Assembly: GCA_964352715.1 (NCBI GenBank)
Contig: CAYGSU010000067.1
Location: forward strand, 1-22,168
DNA from: JAVKBW01 sp964352715
GTDB taxonomy: Bacteria > Pseudomonadota > Alphaproteobacteria > UBA8366 > Aestuariispiraceae
Length of the DNA: 22,168 nt
Direction: 5' to 3'
In this document: positions 1 through 7,609 of the stretch, in pieces
Position numbering within the stretch: the stretch's first letter is position 1
Layout of the letters: every line of letters starts with the position of its first letter
Notes under the pieces: model-generated
What the model was told of the DNA's origin: nothing
The model's input: the letters and a program-made list of their open reading frames with translations, nothing else
Database searches by the model: none
Translations under genes and position numbers: made by a program

Positions 1-1088
1 ACGATATTGCCGACATGCTTTTTATCGATGAAGGCTTTCTGCGCCGTGTGCAGGTCACGCAGCGGATAGGTGGCGGCCAGCATCGGCTTGACCTCGCCGC
101 GCGCGATATAGCCGACAAGATCGGCAAAGGTGCCGTCCGGCACGACGGTTGCGCCGGTGAAGGTCAGGTCGCGCAAGTAGAATGTTCTGAGGTCGAACGA
201 CACGATAGGGCCGGCAATCGCCCCGGCGCAGGTATAGCGCCCACCCCGTTCCAGCACGTCGATCAGGCTCGGCCAGATGTCGCCGCCGACAATATCGGCG
301 ACCACGCTCACAGTCGGCTGGCCGGTAGCCTTCTCAAGCGCGGCAGCAAGGTTCTCCGGCGCGCGGTCCAGCAGATGATCGGCCCCGGCCGCGCGAAGCG
401 GGCCATGCTTGTCCGCGCTGGCCATGGCGATCGCGGTTGCGCCCCGCCGCCGGGCAAGCTGGATCAGCGCCGAGCCGACGCCGCCGGATGCGCCGGTAAT
501 CAGCACGCTGTCGCCTGCGCCGACCGCCGCCCGGTTCAACATGTTTTCCGCCGTCACCCATGACGTGGCGAAGGTCGCCAGTTCAGCGTCGCTGAGATCG
601 CTGTCGATGGGGTGAACCTGGCGTTGGTCGATCGCCATGTAATCGGCGAATCCGCCATCGGCTTCCGAGCCGAGATAGCCGCATTTTGCGCTGTTCGACG
701 GATCGTTCCAGTCGCGCAGCCAGGTATCGACCATCACCCGGCGGCCGATCATCGATGCATCCGCACCGTCGCCCACGGCAGCGATGGTACCAACCATATC
801 CGCCCCCTGAATGCGCGGAAACGTCACCTGCGCGCCACCCCATGTGGAATCGGTGTCGGCGGCGCTGTCAAACGCGCCGCCGGTCGTGCCGCTGGTGACG
901 CCCTTCGAATACCAGGCCGTGCGGGTGTTGACGTCGGTATTGTTCAAACCGCACGCATGCACCCGGATCAGCACTTCGCCAGGTGCGGGCGACGGCGTCG
1001 GCCAGTCAGCATGATAGACGAGCTTGTCCATATCGCCGTGGCCCATCAGCACGAAAGCCTGCATTGTCGAAGGAATGGTATTGGTCAT
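1..1088 (-). CDS. Zinc-type MDR alcohol dehydrogenase / quinone oxidoreductase-like protein (3' end cut by window edge)
   Basis: The reading frame is open from ATG at 1088 to the left edge, giving 362 residues; the C-terminal text (KKHVGNIV) resembles the usual last strand of MDR proteins, so probably only a few residues are missing. It has the GroES-like N-terminal half with the CGLNNTD motif (Cys47, Asp52, the usual zinc/substrate region) and the Rossmann half with ITGASGGVGS at about 197-206, typical of NAD(P)H-binding MDR enzymes (COG0604-like). An insertion at about 57-90, rich in Gly, Thr, Asp and Ser, separates the two. The start overlaps the stop of the upstream dehydrogenase by ATGA, so the two are translationally coupled. 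Substrate is unknown; by context it may handle a product of amine demethylation, which is inference only. Confidence 0.85.
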   Translation of the reverse strand, partial: MTNTIPSTMQAFVLMGHGDMDKLVYHADWPTPSPAPGEVLIRVHACGLNNTDVNTRTAWYSKGVTSGTTGGAFDSAADTDSTWGGAQVTFPRIQGADMVGTIAAVGDGADASMIGRRVMVDTWLRDWNDPSNSAKCGYLGSEADGGFADYMAIDQRQVHPIDSDLSDAELATFATSWVTAENMLNRAAVGAGDSVLITGASGGVGSALIQLARRRGATAIAMASADKHGPLRAAGADHLLDRAPENLAAALEKATGQPTVSVVADIVGGDIWPSLIDVLERGGRYTCAGAIAGPIVSFDLRTFYLRDLTFTGATVVPDGTFADLVGYIARGEVKPMLAATYPLRDLHTAQKAFIDKKHVGNI

Positions 1089-3535
1089 GATGCGTCTGTC
1101 CTCGGTTTGCTGTTTTCCGGATCGTAGGCGGGCTCGCCCAGCACGCGGGCAGGACGGGCTTCGCCGGCAATGACGACCTCCAGGTCCGTTCCCGGCGCCG
1201 CCGCGCGGGGTTTGATATAGGCGAAGGCGAGGATCGTGCCGACGCTGTGGCCATAGGCGACCGACGCCGTCGAGCCGACTACCTCGCCGTTCAGCAGAAC
1301 GGCTTCACCGCCATGCCCGTCGACAACGCCGTCAGGGTCGATGGAAAGATAGGCGCAGACCCAGGGCAGATCACCGTCGAGGCTTGCCTGCGTTTGCGCC
1401 TTGCCGGCGAAATCGCCCTTGTCCATTTTCACGAACCGCATGACATCGGCTTCCGGCAGCGTCACCTCGTTGGTCAGTTCGCCTGCGCCCTTGAACATCT
1501 TTTCCATGCGCATGACATTCATTGCAAAAGAGCCGTAATCAACAACGCCATGCGCCTCGCCTGCCGCCCACAGTGCATCGTAGACTGAAAGCATGGCATC
1601 ACGCGGGCCGTGCAGTTCCCATCCCAGCTCGCCGGCATAGGACATTCTGAACGCCCAGACCGGATGACCGGCGACGGAAATTTCCTGCGCCGTCAGCCAG
1701 CGGAACCCGGCATTGTCGAGCGCCGCATCGGTATTGGCGGCCAGCACGTCGCGTGATTTCGGCCCTTGCAAGGCGATGGCTGACCAGTCGTCGGACCGGG
1801 TAATAACCTGCAGCGTTTCTCCATTCCGGTGGCTCTTCAGATGGTCGAGCAGCCGCTGTTCAAAGAAGGCGGCGCAGACCAGATAGTACCGGTCCTTCGC
1901 CAGCCGGACGATTGTCAGTTCTATTTCGATGCGTCCGCGACGGTTCAGAAGATGCGTCAGCACGATGCCGCCGACCTTGCCCGGCAAGCGGTTCGCAACG
2001 AGACGGTCGAGGAATCCTTCCGCATCCGGCCCCGTCACTTCCACCTTGGTGAAAGCGGAGATATCCATGATGCCGACACCGCCGCGAACTGCCGTCACTT
2101 CTGCACCCACCATGTCGTGCACGGCATTCCGCCTGAACGAGTAATGGTCGTGCTGTGCAACACCATTGCGGGCGAACCAGCGCGGCCGTTCGTGGCCGAA
2201 GACTTCCTCGAACACCGCGCCCTTCTGCTTCAGGCGGTCATACAACGGGCTTGGCTTGATCGGCCGGCCGGCCAACCGGTTGAAATGGGGAAACGGGATT
2301 TCGTGGCGCAGGCAGTAATCCTCTTTCGCCTTCACCACCTGCCATTCCTTGACGGCGTAGGACCCGAAGCGACGCGGGTCGAATTCGCGCATCGAAATGT
2401 CGGCCGCTCCATGCACCATCCAGCGCGCCAGTTCGCGCGTCAGTCCAGGCCCCCAGCCGATGCCGATTTGCGTGCCGCAGCAGCACCAGTAATTGTTCAC
2501 GCCCGGCGCCGGACCGATCAGCGGGTTGCCGTCAGGCGGATGCGAGATCGCGCCATGAACCTCACGCTTGATGCCAAGCTCTGCGAAAACCGGCATGCGT
2601 TCCAGCGCATTTTCAAGCCACGGCATGATGCGGTCGTAATCGGCCTCGAACAGTTCGTTCTCCGCGTCCCAGGGGCAGTGATCCTCCCACACGGTGTTCG
2701 GATTAACTTTTTCATAGATGCCGATGAGACCGGATTTCTGTTCCATCCGGATATAGCCCGATACCTGCCTGTCGTCGCGCACCACCGGCAGGTCTTTTTC
2801 AAGGCTGAGGAATTCCGGCACGGTATCGGTGACGAAGTAATGATGGGTCATCGAGGTCATGGGCAGTTGCAGCCCGCTCCATTCGCCCATCTGCCGCGCA
2901 TAGGTGCCGCCGGCATTCACTACATGCTCACACAGAATATCGCCCTGCCCGGTAGAGACACGCCATTCGCCGCCCGGCATCTGCTTGATGTCAGTCGCTC
3001 GGCACCGGCGGATGATCCTGACGCCGAGCCGGCGCGCGCCGGCAGCGAGCGCCTGGGTGACGCCGGAGGGATCGGCATGGCCGTCATCCGGTGTGTGCAA
3101 TGCACCCAGCACACCATCAAGATTGTAGAACGGATGCAGTTCGGCGATGCGGTCCGGCCCGACCAGCTCGATATTGAATTTCAGGGCGCGGCCGACACTG
3201 AGCGTGTGGCGCAGCCAGTCCATCTCGTCTTCCGTATAGGCCAGCCGGAACGACCCGCAGCCGTGCCAGGTAACCGACTGGCCGGTTTCCGCTTCCAGCT
3301 TCCCGGCGTACAGGCCGATATTGTAGTCGACGCATTTGCCGAGGCCGAAGCTGGAGGTCGAATGGGTGATCTGGCCCGCCGCATGCCAGGTGGACCCCGA
3401 TGTCAGTTCGGCCTTTTCCAGCAGCACCACATCCGTCCATCCCTCATGCGCAAGATGGTAGGCGAGCCCGCAGCCCATGATACCGCCGCCGACAATCACC
3501 ACCCGCGCCTGTGTTGGGAATGCACTCTCCGACAT
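1085..3535 (-). CDS. Dimethylglycine/sarcosine dehydrogenase-like FAD protein with GcvT-type folate domain
   Basis: This 816-residue protein has the two-part layout of DMGDH/SARDH enzymes. An N-terminal FAD-dependent oxidoreductase domain (about 10-370) begins with VIVGGGIMG and carries TSGSTWHAAG at 46-54, where the family attaches FAD covalently to the His (His51). A linker containing WFARNG leads into an aminomethyltransferase (GcvT) domain from about 430 to 810, which in characterised members channels the formaldehyde unit to tetrahydrofolate. Expected reaction: oxidative N-demethylation of dimethylglycine, sarcosine or a related N-methyl amine; the exact substrate cannot be read from sequence. 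ATG at 3535 is preceded by AAGGA at good spacing. It heads a minus-strand operon with the MDR gene and is divergent from an RpiR regulator, which probably controls it. Confidence 0.9.
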   Translation of the reverse strand: MSESAFPTQARVVIVGGGIMGCGLAYHLAHEGWTDVVLLEKAELTSGSTWHAAGQITHSTSSFGLGKCVDYNIGLYAGKLEAETGQSVTWHGCGSFRLAYTEDEMDWLRHTLSVGRALKFNIELVGPDRIAELHPFYNLDGVLGALHTPDDGHADPSGVTQALAAGARRLGVRIIRRCRATDIKQMPGGEWRVSTGQGDILCEHVVNAGGTYARQMGEWSGLQLPMTSMTHHYFVTDTVPEFLSLEKDLPVVRDDRQVSGYIRMEQKSGLIGIYEKVNPNTVWEDHCPWDAENELFEADYDRIMPWLENALERMPVFAELGIKREVHGAISHPPDGNPLIGPAPGVNNYWCCCGTQIGIGWGPGLTRELARWMVHGAADISMREFDPRRFGSYAVKEWQVVKAKEDYCLRHEIPFPHFNRLAGRPIKPSPLYDRLKQKGAVFEEVFGHERPRWFARNGVAQHDHYSFRRNAVHDMVGAEVTAVRGGVGIMDISAFTKVEVTGPDAEGFLDRLVANRLPGKVGGIVLTHLLNRRGRIEIELTIVRLAKDRYYLVCAAFFEQRLLDHLKSHRNGETLQVITRSDDWSAIALQGPKSRDVLAANTDAALDNAGFRWLTAQEISVAGHPVWAFRMSYAGELGWELHGPRDAMLSVYDALWAAGEAHGVVDYGSFAMNVMRMEKMFKGAGELTNEVTLPEADVMRFVKMDKGDFAGKAQTQASLDGDLPWVCAYLSIDPDGVVDGHGGEAVLLNGEVVGSTASVAYGHSVGTILAFAYIKPRAAAPGTDLEVVIAGEARPARVLGEPAYDPENSKPRTDAS

Positions 3536-3581
3536 CGACTATTCCTTGTGTCTGAAACGTATTTGAAACCCGTGAAACCGC

Positions 3582-3616
3582 TGGACAGCTTTATGGTACA
3601 TATGTATTACTGTCAA
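3582..3616. promoter_or_regulatory. Overlapping divergent promoters for the dehydrogenase and regulator operons
   Basis: On the plus strand TGGACA (3582-3587) and TATTAC (3605-3610) are separated by 17 bp, a fair sigma-70-type promoter whose start would fall almost on the regulator ATG at 3619. On the minus strand TTGACA occupies 3616-3611; its -10 is weaker (CATAAA or TAAAGC, near 3588-3595). Both spacers contain the palindrome at 3597-3606. This is pattern reading only; no transcription start is known. Confidence 0.5.
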
Positions 3617-3637
3617 TCATGAATAATACAAATGTAT
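3596..3637. promoter_or_regulatory. Candidate tandem operator for the RpiR-family regulator
   Basis: Two inverted repeats share the form TACA-N2-TGTA. The first is the perfect 10-bp palindrome TACATATGTA at 3597-3606. The second, ATACAAATGTAT, is at 3626-3637. The centres are about 30 bp apart, near three helical turns. The first lies between the -35 and -10 elements on both strands and the second covers codons 3-7 of the regulator gene, positions suited to repression and autoregulation. RpiR regulators bind inverted repeats as dimers or tetramers; assignment to this protein is inference from position. Confidence 0.55.
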
Positions 3638-4506
3638 CAAACGCTGTTCTGGAGCGCCTCAGCGCCGAGTGGGACACCCTGACCCCCGAAACGCAGAAGG
3701 CGGCACGCTACATTCTGGAGAACCCGCAGGATGTCGGGGTTTCCACCGTGCGGCAGATCGCGGTGGCGGCGAAGGTCAACCCCAACACTTTCGTTCGCAT
3801 GGCGCGCCAGGTCGGGTTCGAGGGCTATGAAGATTTCCGCGCGCCGTTCCGCGAGGCGATCCGCCAGGGTGCGGTCAGTTTTCCCGACCGGGCCCGCTGG
3901 CTGCAGGAAAATCGCAAGTCGGGCGAGCTGGGCAGTCTGTATGCCGACATGGTCGGCGCGGCGATCCAGAATCTGGAAGAGACTTTCGCACGGATCAGCG
4001 TCGACGCCCTGAAGGCGGCAGCCGAGGCGATCTGGGCGTCACGGCAGGTCTTCACACTCGGCGTCGGCGTTAACAATTCCAACGCCAACAATTTTACCTA
4101 TCTCGCCTCGACCGGCATGAAGCAGTTTCACGCCATCCCCCGCCCCGGTTCCGCTGCAGTGGACGACCTTGCCTGGGCAGACAGTCAGGATGTGCTGATT
4201 GCGATGACCTGCCGGCCCTACCGCACGGAAGTCATCGAAGCCGTGAAGATCGCCCGCGAACAGGGCATGACCGTGATTGGCATTTCCGACAGCGCAGCCA
4301 GCCCGATCATCATCGGGTCCGACCACAGCTTTGTTATCGCCGTCGATACGCCACAGTTCTTCCCGTCGTCCGTCTCGACCATCGCGCTGCTGGAAACCCT
4401 TCTCAGTTTCGTGATCGCGGTCGCAAGCGACGAGATCGTGGAACGGGTTGAGAAATTTCACCTTCGCCGGCATCAGCTCGGCATTTACATGGAGGACCCG
4501 GAATGA
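3619..4506 (+). CDS. MurR/RpiR family transcriptional regulator (HTH + SIS)
   Basis: The 295-residue product has the standard RpiR length and layout: an N-terminal HTH_6 domain (about 10-85, recognition segment around STVRQIAVAAKVNPNTFVRMARQVG) and a C-terminal SIS domain (about 125-265) that in this family senses phosphorylated sugars or related metabolites. No convincing Shine-Dalgarno precedes ATG 3619, and the predicted promoter would give an almost leaderless transcript. The stop overlaps the ATG of the Rieske oxygenase (ATGA), so regulator and enzyme form one operon, divergent from the demethylase-type dehydrogenase. It likely represses both operons through the palindromes in the intergenic spacer. 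The SIS ligand is unknown; a phosphosugar is not an obvious signal for amine catabolism. Confidence 0.9.
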   Translation: MNNTNVSNAVLERLSAEWDTLTPETQKAARYILENPQDVGVSTVRQIAVAAKVNPNTFVRMARQVGFEGYEDFRAPFREAIRQGAVSFPDRARWLQENRKSGELGSLYADMVGAAIQNLEETFARISVDALKAAAEAIWASRQVFTLGVGVNNSNANNFTYLASTGMKQFHAIPRPGSAAVDDLAWADSQDVLIAMTCRPYRTEVIEAVKIAREQGMTVIGISDSAASPIIIGSDHSFVIAVDTPQFFPSSVSTIALLETLLSFVIAVASDEIVERVEKFHLRRHQLGIYMEDPE

Positions 4507-5591
4507 TCGGTCAGACAGATCCCGTCCATTCACTTGAGGCGCGCTATTACACGGACCCGGCAATTTTCGAGACCGAAAAAGCCGGTCTGCTGGCAAAAAC
4601 GTGGCAATTCGCCGGCCATGCCTCGCAGCTTGAGAATACCGGTGATTATCTGACCTTTGAACTGGCCGGCGAAAGCCTGTTCTGCATCAGGGGCCGTGAC
4701 GGGGTAATCCGCACCTTCTTCAATGTCTGCCGGCACCGCGCGCACCAGCTTGTCAGCGGCCAGGGCACGACCCGGTTCGTGGTCTGCCCCTATCACGCCT
4801 GGACCTACGAGTTGACCGGGCATCTGCGCACCGGGCCGAACATTGCGGCCGTTCCCGGCTTCGACAAGTCGAAGATCTGTCTGACCGAGGTGCGTACCGA
4901 AATCTTTCTCGGCTTCATTTTTGTCAATCTCGATGCAGCGGCACTGCCGATGGATGACTGGTTTCCGAATCTCCGTGAGGAACTGGAGAGCTTCGTGCCC
5001 AACTGGGCTGACCTGAAGCCGCTGGAATGGGTGGACGTGACGGAAAACTGCAACTGGAAGGTCTCGGTTGAGAACTATTCGGAATGCTATCACTGTTCCC
5101 TCAACCATCCGACCTTCTCGACCGGCGTCATCAAGCCCGAAACCTACGACATCCGGCAGCAGGGCTACTGCCTGCGGCACACCACCGAATGCAACGCGCT
5201 CGACCAGATGAGCTATGATATCAACTCCGGTTTCGCCAACAACGACAAGTATTCAAGCTGGTTCCTGTGGCCGATGTTTTCCTTCCAGGTCTATCCCGGC
5301 AACCTTTTGAACACCTATCACTGGCGCGCGGTGGATGCAGACCATGTGGTGGTTTCGCGCGGCTGGTATTCGGTTAACGGCGAGGACAATGAAACCGTCC
5401 GCCGGATGGCGCTACAGGACCGCGCCACGACGGTCGAAGAAGACATCCACCTCGTCGAAAGCGTTCAGCGCGGGTTGAAGTCGCGCGGTTATGTGCCGGG
5501 GCCGCTGGTTGTCGATCCGGCGGGCGGCGTCAATTCCGAACATTCCATCATGCATCTGCAAAAATGGATGCGGGACAGCATCGACGCCTGA
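4503..5591 (+). CDS. Rieske non-haem iron oxygenase, alpha subunit, quaternary-ammonium demethylase type
   Basis: The 362-residue protein shows the Rieske [2Fe-2S] motif CRH (Cys76, His78) and CPYH (Cys95, His98), and a C-terminal catalytic domain with ENYSECYHCSLNHP (Glu194, His197, His202) and VEEDIHLVES (Asp314) as the expected facial triad. A Glu three residues before the first His, rather than the usual bridging Asp, and the spacing of these residues fit the carnitine monooxygenase (CntA)/glycine-betaine demethylase (GbcA)/stachydrine demethylase group as I recall it. Such enzymes remove a methyl or trimethylamine group from quaternary amines using electrons from a separate reductase, which is absent here. 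It starts inside the regulator stop (4-bp overlap). With the divergent dehydrogenase it suggests successive demethylation of a betaine-like substrate. Confidence 0.88.
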   Translation: MIGQTDPVHSLEARYYTDPAIFETEKAGLLAKTWQFAGHASQLENTGDYLTFELAGESLFCIRGRDGVIRTFFNVCRHRAHQLVSGQGTTRFVVCPYHAWTYELTGHLRTGPNIAAVPGFDKSKICLTEVRTEIFLGFIFVNLDAAALPMDDWFPNLREELESFVPNWADLKPLEWVDVTENCNWKVSVENYSECYHCSLNHPTFSTGVIKPETYDIRQQGYCLRHTTECNALDQMSYDINSGFANNDKYSSWFLWPMFSFQVYPGNLLNTYHWRAVDADHVVVSRGWYSVNGEDNETVRRMALQDRATTVEEDIHLVESVQRGLKSRGYVPGPLVVDPAGGVNSEHSIMHLQKWMRDSIDA

Positions 5592-5612
5592 CCGCCGCTT
5601 GCCTGTTCCCGG

Positions 5613-5638
5613 TGATCCGTTGGCGCACCGCCAGCGTA
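5613..5638 (+). promoter_or_regulatory. Sigma-E (ECF11-type) promoter, DUF6134-SDR-NTF2 operon
   Basis: TGATCC (5613-5618), 16 bp, then CGTA (5635-5638), followed by GAAC. The element has the same hexamer, spacing and -10 as the two promoters flanking rpoE, and TGATCC is the recognised -35 of the RpoE-ChrR regulon. It sits in the 55-bp gap before the ATG at 5647; the transcript would start only a few bases before that codon. Confidence 0.75.
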
Positions 5639-5646
5639 GAACAGTC

Positions 5647-6411
5647 ATGAAAATGCATGAATTTGCCTCGAATACGCGCGCGCCGTATCCGCGCAAGGCC
5701 CTGTGGTCCTTGCTGATGTGCCTCGTCTGCGCCCTTGCCGCCGCGCCGGCCACGGCAGCGACAAAGCCGGTATCGGTTGAGGCTGCGGGGATCGATCCGT
5801 TTGCGCTGTATGGCGAACGCATCGAATTCGATGTTCTGCGCAATGGCGAGCGGGTCGGCGAACACGTCACCACCTTCACCGCCGAGGACGATGCCCTGTA
5901 TGTCGATCACCGGTTCGAAATCGATATCAGGATTTTCGTTCTGTCCTATTCCTATCGCTACACCGCCAGTGCGACCTGGCGGGAAGGCGCGATGGAAACC
6001 CTGACCGCCCAGGTCGACGATGACGGCGACAAGTCGGAGGTTCGGGCCAAACGGGTTGAAGACATGCTGCAGATCGACGGACCGGCCGGAGAGGTTTCGG
6101 CGGAAATGCCGATCTTTCCGACCCACCACTGGAACAGCGGTGTGCTCGACCAGGCGCGTGTGTTCAACACCATCACGGGCGACGTCGATGACGTGACGAT
6201 TTCGGTCGTTGACCGCGAGGTTGTCGAAACAGAAATCGGCGCAGTCGTGGCGACGCGCTATGCCTATTCCGGCGATCTGGAAACCGAAGTCTGGTATGAC
6301 GATGCGGGTCGATGGGTAAAGATGGCGTTTACCGGCACCGACGGTTCCTCCATTGAATATATCTGCCGGCGCTGCCAGGGCACGCCGCGCATGAAAGCCG
6401 CCTCGTCTTGA
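5647..6411 (+). CDS. Exported DUF6134 family protein
   Basis: The 254-residue protein begins with a basic stretch and a hydrophobic core ending APATA-A (about residues 18-38), a clear Sec signal peptide, so it acts in the periplasm or outer envelope. The mature part has the family features I recall for DUF6134: GIDPFALYGERIEFDVLRNG near the start, a beta-rich centre, FPTHHWN, a GDLETEVWYDDAGRWVKM stretch and a terminal CRRCQG with a CxxC pair. No enzymatic function is known. ATG 5647 is chosen because it follows the sigma-E promoter; ATG 5653 is an alternative. There is no good ribosome site, in keeping with a near-leaderless message. It is the first gene of a three-gene stress operon and overlaps the next start by four bases. 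Confidence 0.85.
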   Translation: MKMHEFASNTRAPYPRKALWSLLMCLVCALAAAPATAATKPVSVEAAGIDPFALYGERIEFDVLRNGERVGEHVTTFTAEDDALYVDHRFEIDIRIFVLSYSYRYTASATWREGAMETLTAQVDDDGDKSEVRAKRVEDMLQIDGPAGEVSAEMPIFPTHHWNSGVLDQARVFNTITGDVDDVTISVVDREVVETEIGAVVATRYAYSGDLETEVWYDDAGRWVKMAFTGTDGSSIEYICRRCQGTPRMKAASS

Positions 6412-7163
6412 CCAAACCGAAACGGATCGTCTGGATTACCGGCGCCGGCAAGGGCATCGGCCGCGCCGTCGCGGAACGGCATGCCGGCGACGGCTGGACC
6501 GTGTGTGTCAGCGCCCGAACGGAATCCGACCTCGAGAGCCTGCGCAAGGAATGCGGAGAAGACCGCGTGCATGCCTATCCGCTCGACGTCACAAAGGCGG
6601 AGGATGTCGAACACTGCATCGACCGCATCGAAGCCGAAGTCGGGCCGATCGACCGGGCGATCTTCAACGCCGGCACGCACAAGGCCGAAAGCCTGGAAGA
6701 GTTCTCCGTCGATAGCACGCGGAAACTCGTCGAGGTCAACCTGATGGGAGTCATCAACGGTCTTGCGCCGATACTGGCCCGGTTTCGTAACCGCAAGGCG
6801 GGCCATGTCGCGGTGGTCGCCTCGCTGGCGGGTTATCGGGGCCTGCCGACCGCCGCCAGCTATGGCGCAACAAAGGCCGCGCTGATCAATCTGTGCGAGG
6901 CGCTGAAGCCCGATCTCGATGCGGCGGGAATCCGCATCAGCCTGATCAATCCGGGTTTCGTCAAAACCCCGCTGACCGACCGGAACGATTTTCCGATGCC
7001 GTTTCTGACGCCGGTGGATGACGCCGCGCGGGCGATCTGCAAGGGGCTTGAAAGCAGCCGTTTCGAAATCACCGTGCCGCGCCGGTTCGCCGCGATCATG
7101 AAAATCCTGCGTGTGCTGCCCGATACATTGTTTTTCGCGCTGACCCGTCGCATGGTCCGGTAA
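6408..7163 (+). CDS. Short-chain dehydrogenase/reductase (SDR)
   Basis: The 251-residue protein is a classical SDR: NAD(P)-binding TGAGKGIG at 11-18, NAG at 87-89, and catalytic Ser139 with YGATK (Tyr152, Lys156). The start is a TTG whose last bases overlap the DUF6134 stop (TTGA), and no in-frame ATG lies closer, so translation is probably coupled. The C-terminus has a hydrophobic patch (about 229-247) that may touch membrane. It ends in TAATG, sharing one base with the next start. SDRs of this kind occur in RpoE-ChrR-associated gene sets of other proteobacteria as I recall; the substrate is unknown, a modified fatty acyl or lipid aldehyde being one possibility by context. Confidence 0.88.
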   Translation: MTKPKRIVWITGAGKGIGRAVAERHAGDGWTVCVSARTESDLESLRKECGEDRVHAYPLDVTKAEDVEHCIDRIEAEVGPIDRAIFNAGTHKAESLEEFSVDSTRKLVEVNLMGVINGLAPILARFRNRKAGHVAVVASLAGYRGLPTAASYGATKAALINLCEALKPDLDAAGIRISLINPGFVKTPLTDRNDFPMPFLTPVDDAARAICKGLESSRFEITVPRRFAAIMKILRVLPDTLFFALTRRMVR

Positions 7164-7600
7164 TGACGTCACCGGTGCAGCGCTATGCCGATTATCTTCA
7201 ATCCCTGACGCCGTCGGGCCTTGATGCGCTCGACGACGCCGTCACCGATGACGTGCGGTTTATCGACCCGTTCAACGATGTGACCGGGCGCGGCGCGATG
7301 CGGCAGGTTCTGGCTGACATGTACGAGGCGCTGGGCGATGTGCGATTCGAGGTCGAGCACGCCTACGGCGACGCCGATGGCGGTATGTTGCATTGGCAGT
7401 TCATTTCCACATTCAGGGGAAAGCCGTGGAGATTCCATGGGTCGAGCGTCGTCCGCTTCGCTGAGGATGGAAGGGTCTGCTATCATCGCGACGACTGGGA
7501 TGCCGGCGGCAACTTCTACGAACGCCTGCCGGTGCTTGGCTGGGTGTTGCGAAAGATCCGAAGCCGCCTGCGCGTTGACACTAGCCAGGCCGGCGCATAG
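7163..7600 (+). CDS. NTF2-like (SnoaL-type) family protein
   Basis: The 145-residue protein has an NTF2/SnoaL-like pattern: an N-terminal helix (VQRYADYLQSL), the DVRFIDPFNDVTGRGAMRQVL segment, and strands around FEVEHAYGDADGGMLHWQF and WRFHGSSVVRFAEDGRVCYHRDDWD. Such folds form a cone-shaped pocket used in isomerases, hydrolases or ligand-binding proteins, so no reaction can be named. The start shares one base with the SDR stop (TAATG), showing co-translation with it. It closes the sigma-E operon and runs convergently into the DUF3833 gene with only nine bases between stop codons. A basic C-terminal stretch (VLRKIRSRLRV) is present. Confidence 0.82.
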   Translation: MTSPVQRYADYLQSLTPSGLDALDDAVTDDVRFIDPFNDVTGRGAMRQVLADMYEALGDVRFEVEHAYGDADGGMLHWQFISTFRGKPWRFHGSSVVRFAEDGRVCYHRDDWDAGGNFYERLPVLGWVLRKIRSRLRVDTSQAGA

Positions 7601-7609
7601 TCGCCCGGA

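Noticed and set aside
3012..3040. TGATCC inside the dehydrogenase gene, considered as a further sigma-E promoter
   Set aside because: No CGTA follows at 16 bp and the site lies within coding sequence. The copies near 964, 2685, 7606, 7864, 15163, 18193, 18508 and 19704 also fail; one in chrR near 14105 has CGTG instead and is internal.
1829..3622. Open frame of 597 codons on the plus strand opposite the dehydrogenase
   Set aside because: It is the antisense shadow of a clear DMGDH-like gene in GC-rich DNA, with His/Arg/Ala-rich text and no recognisable domain.
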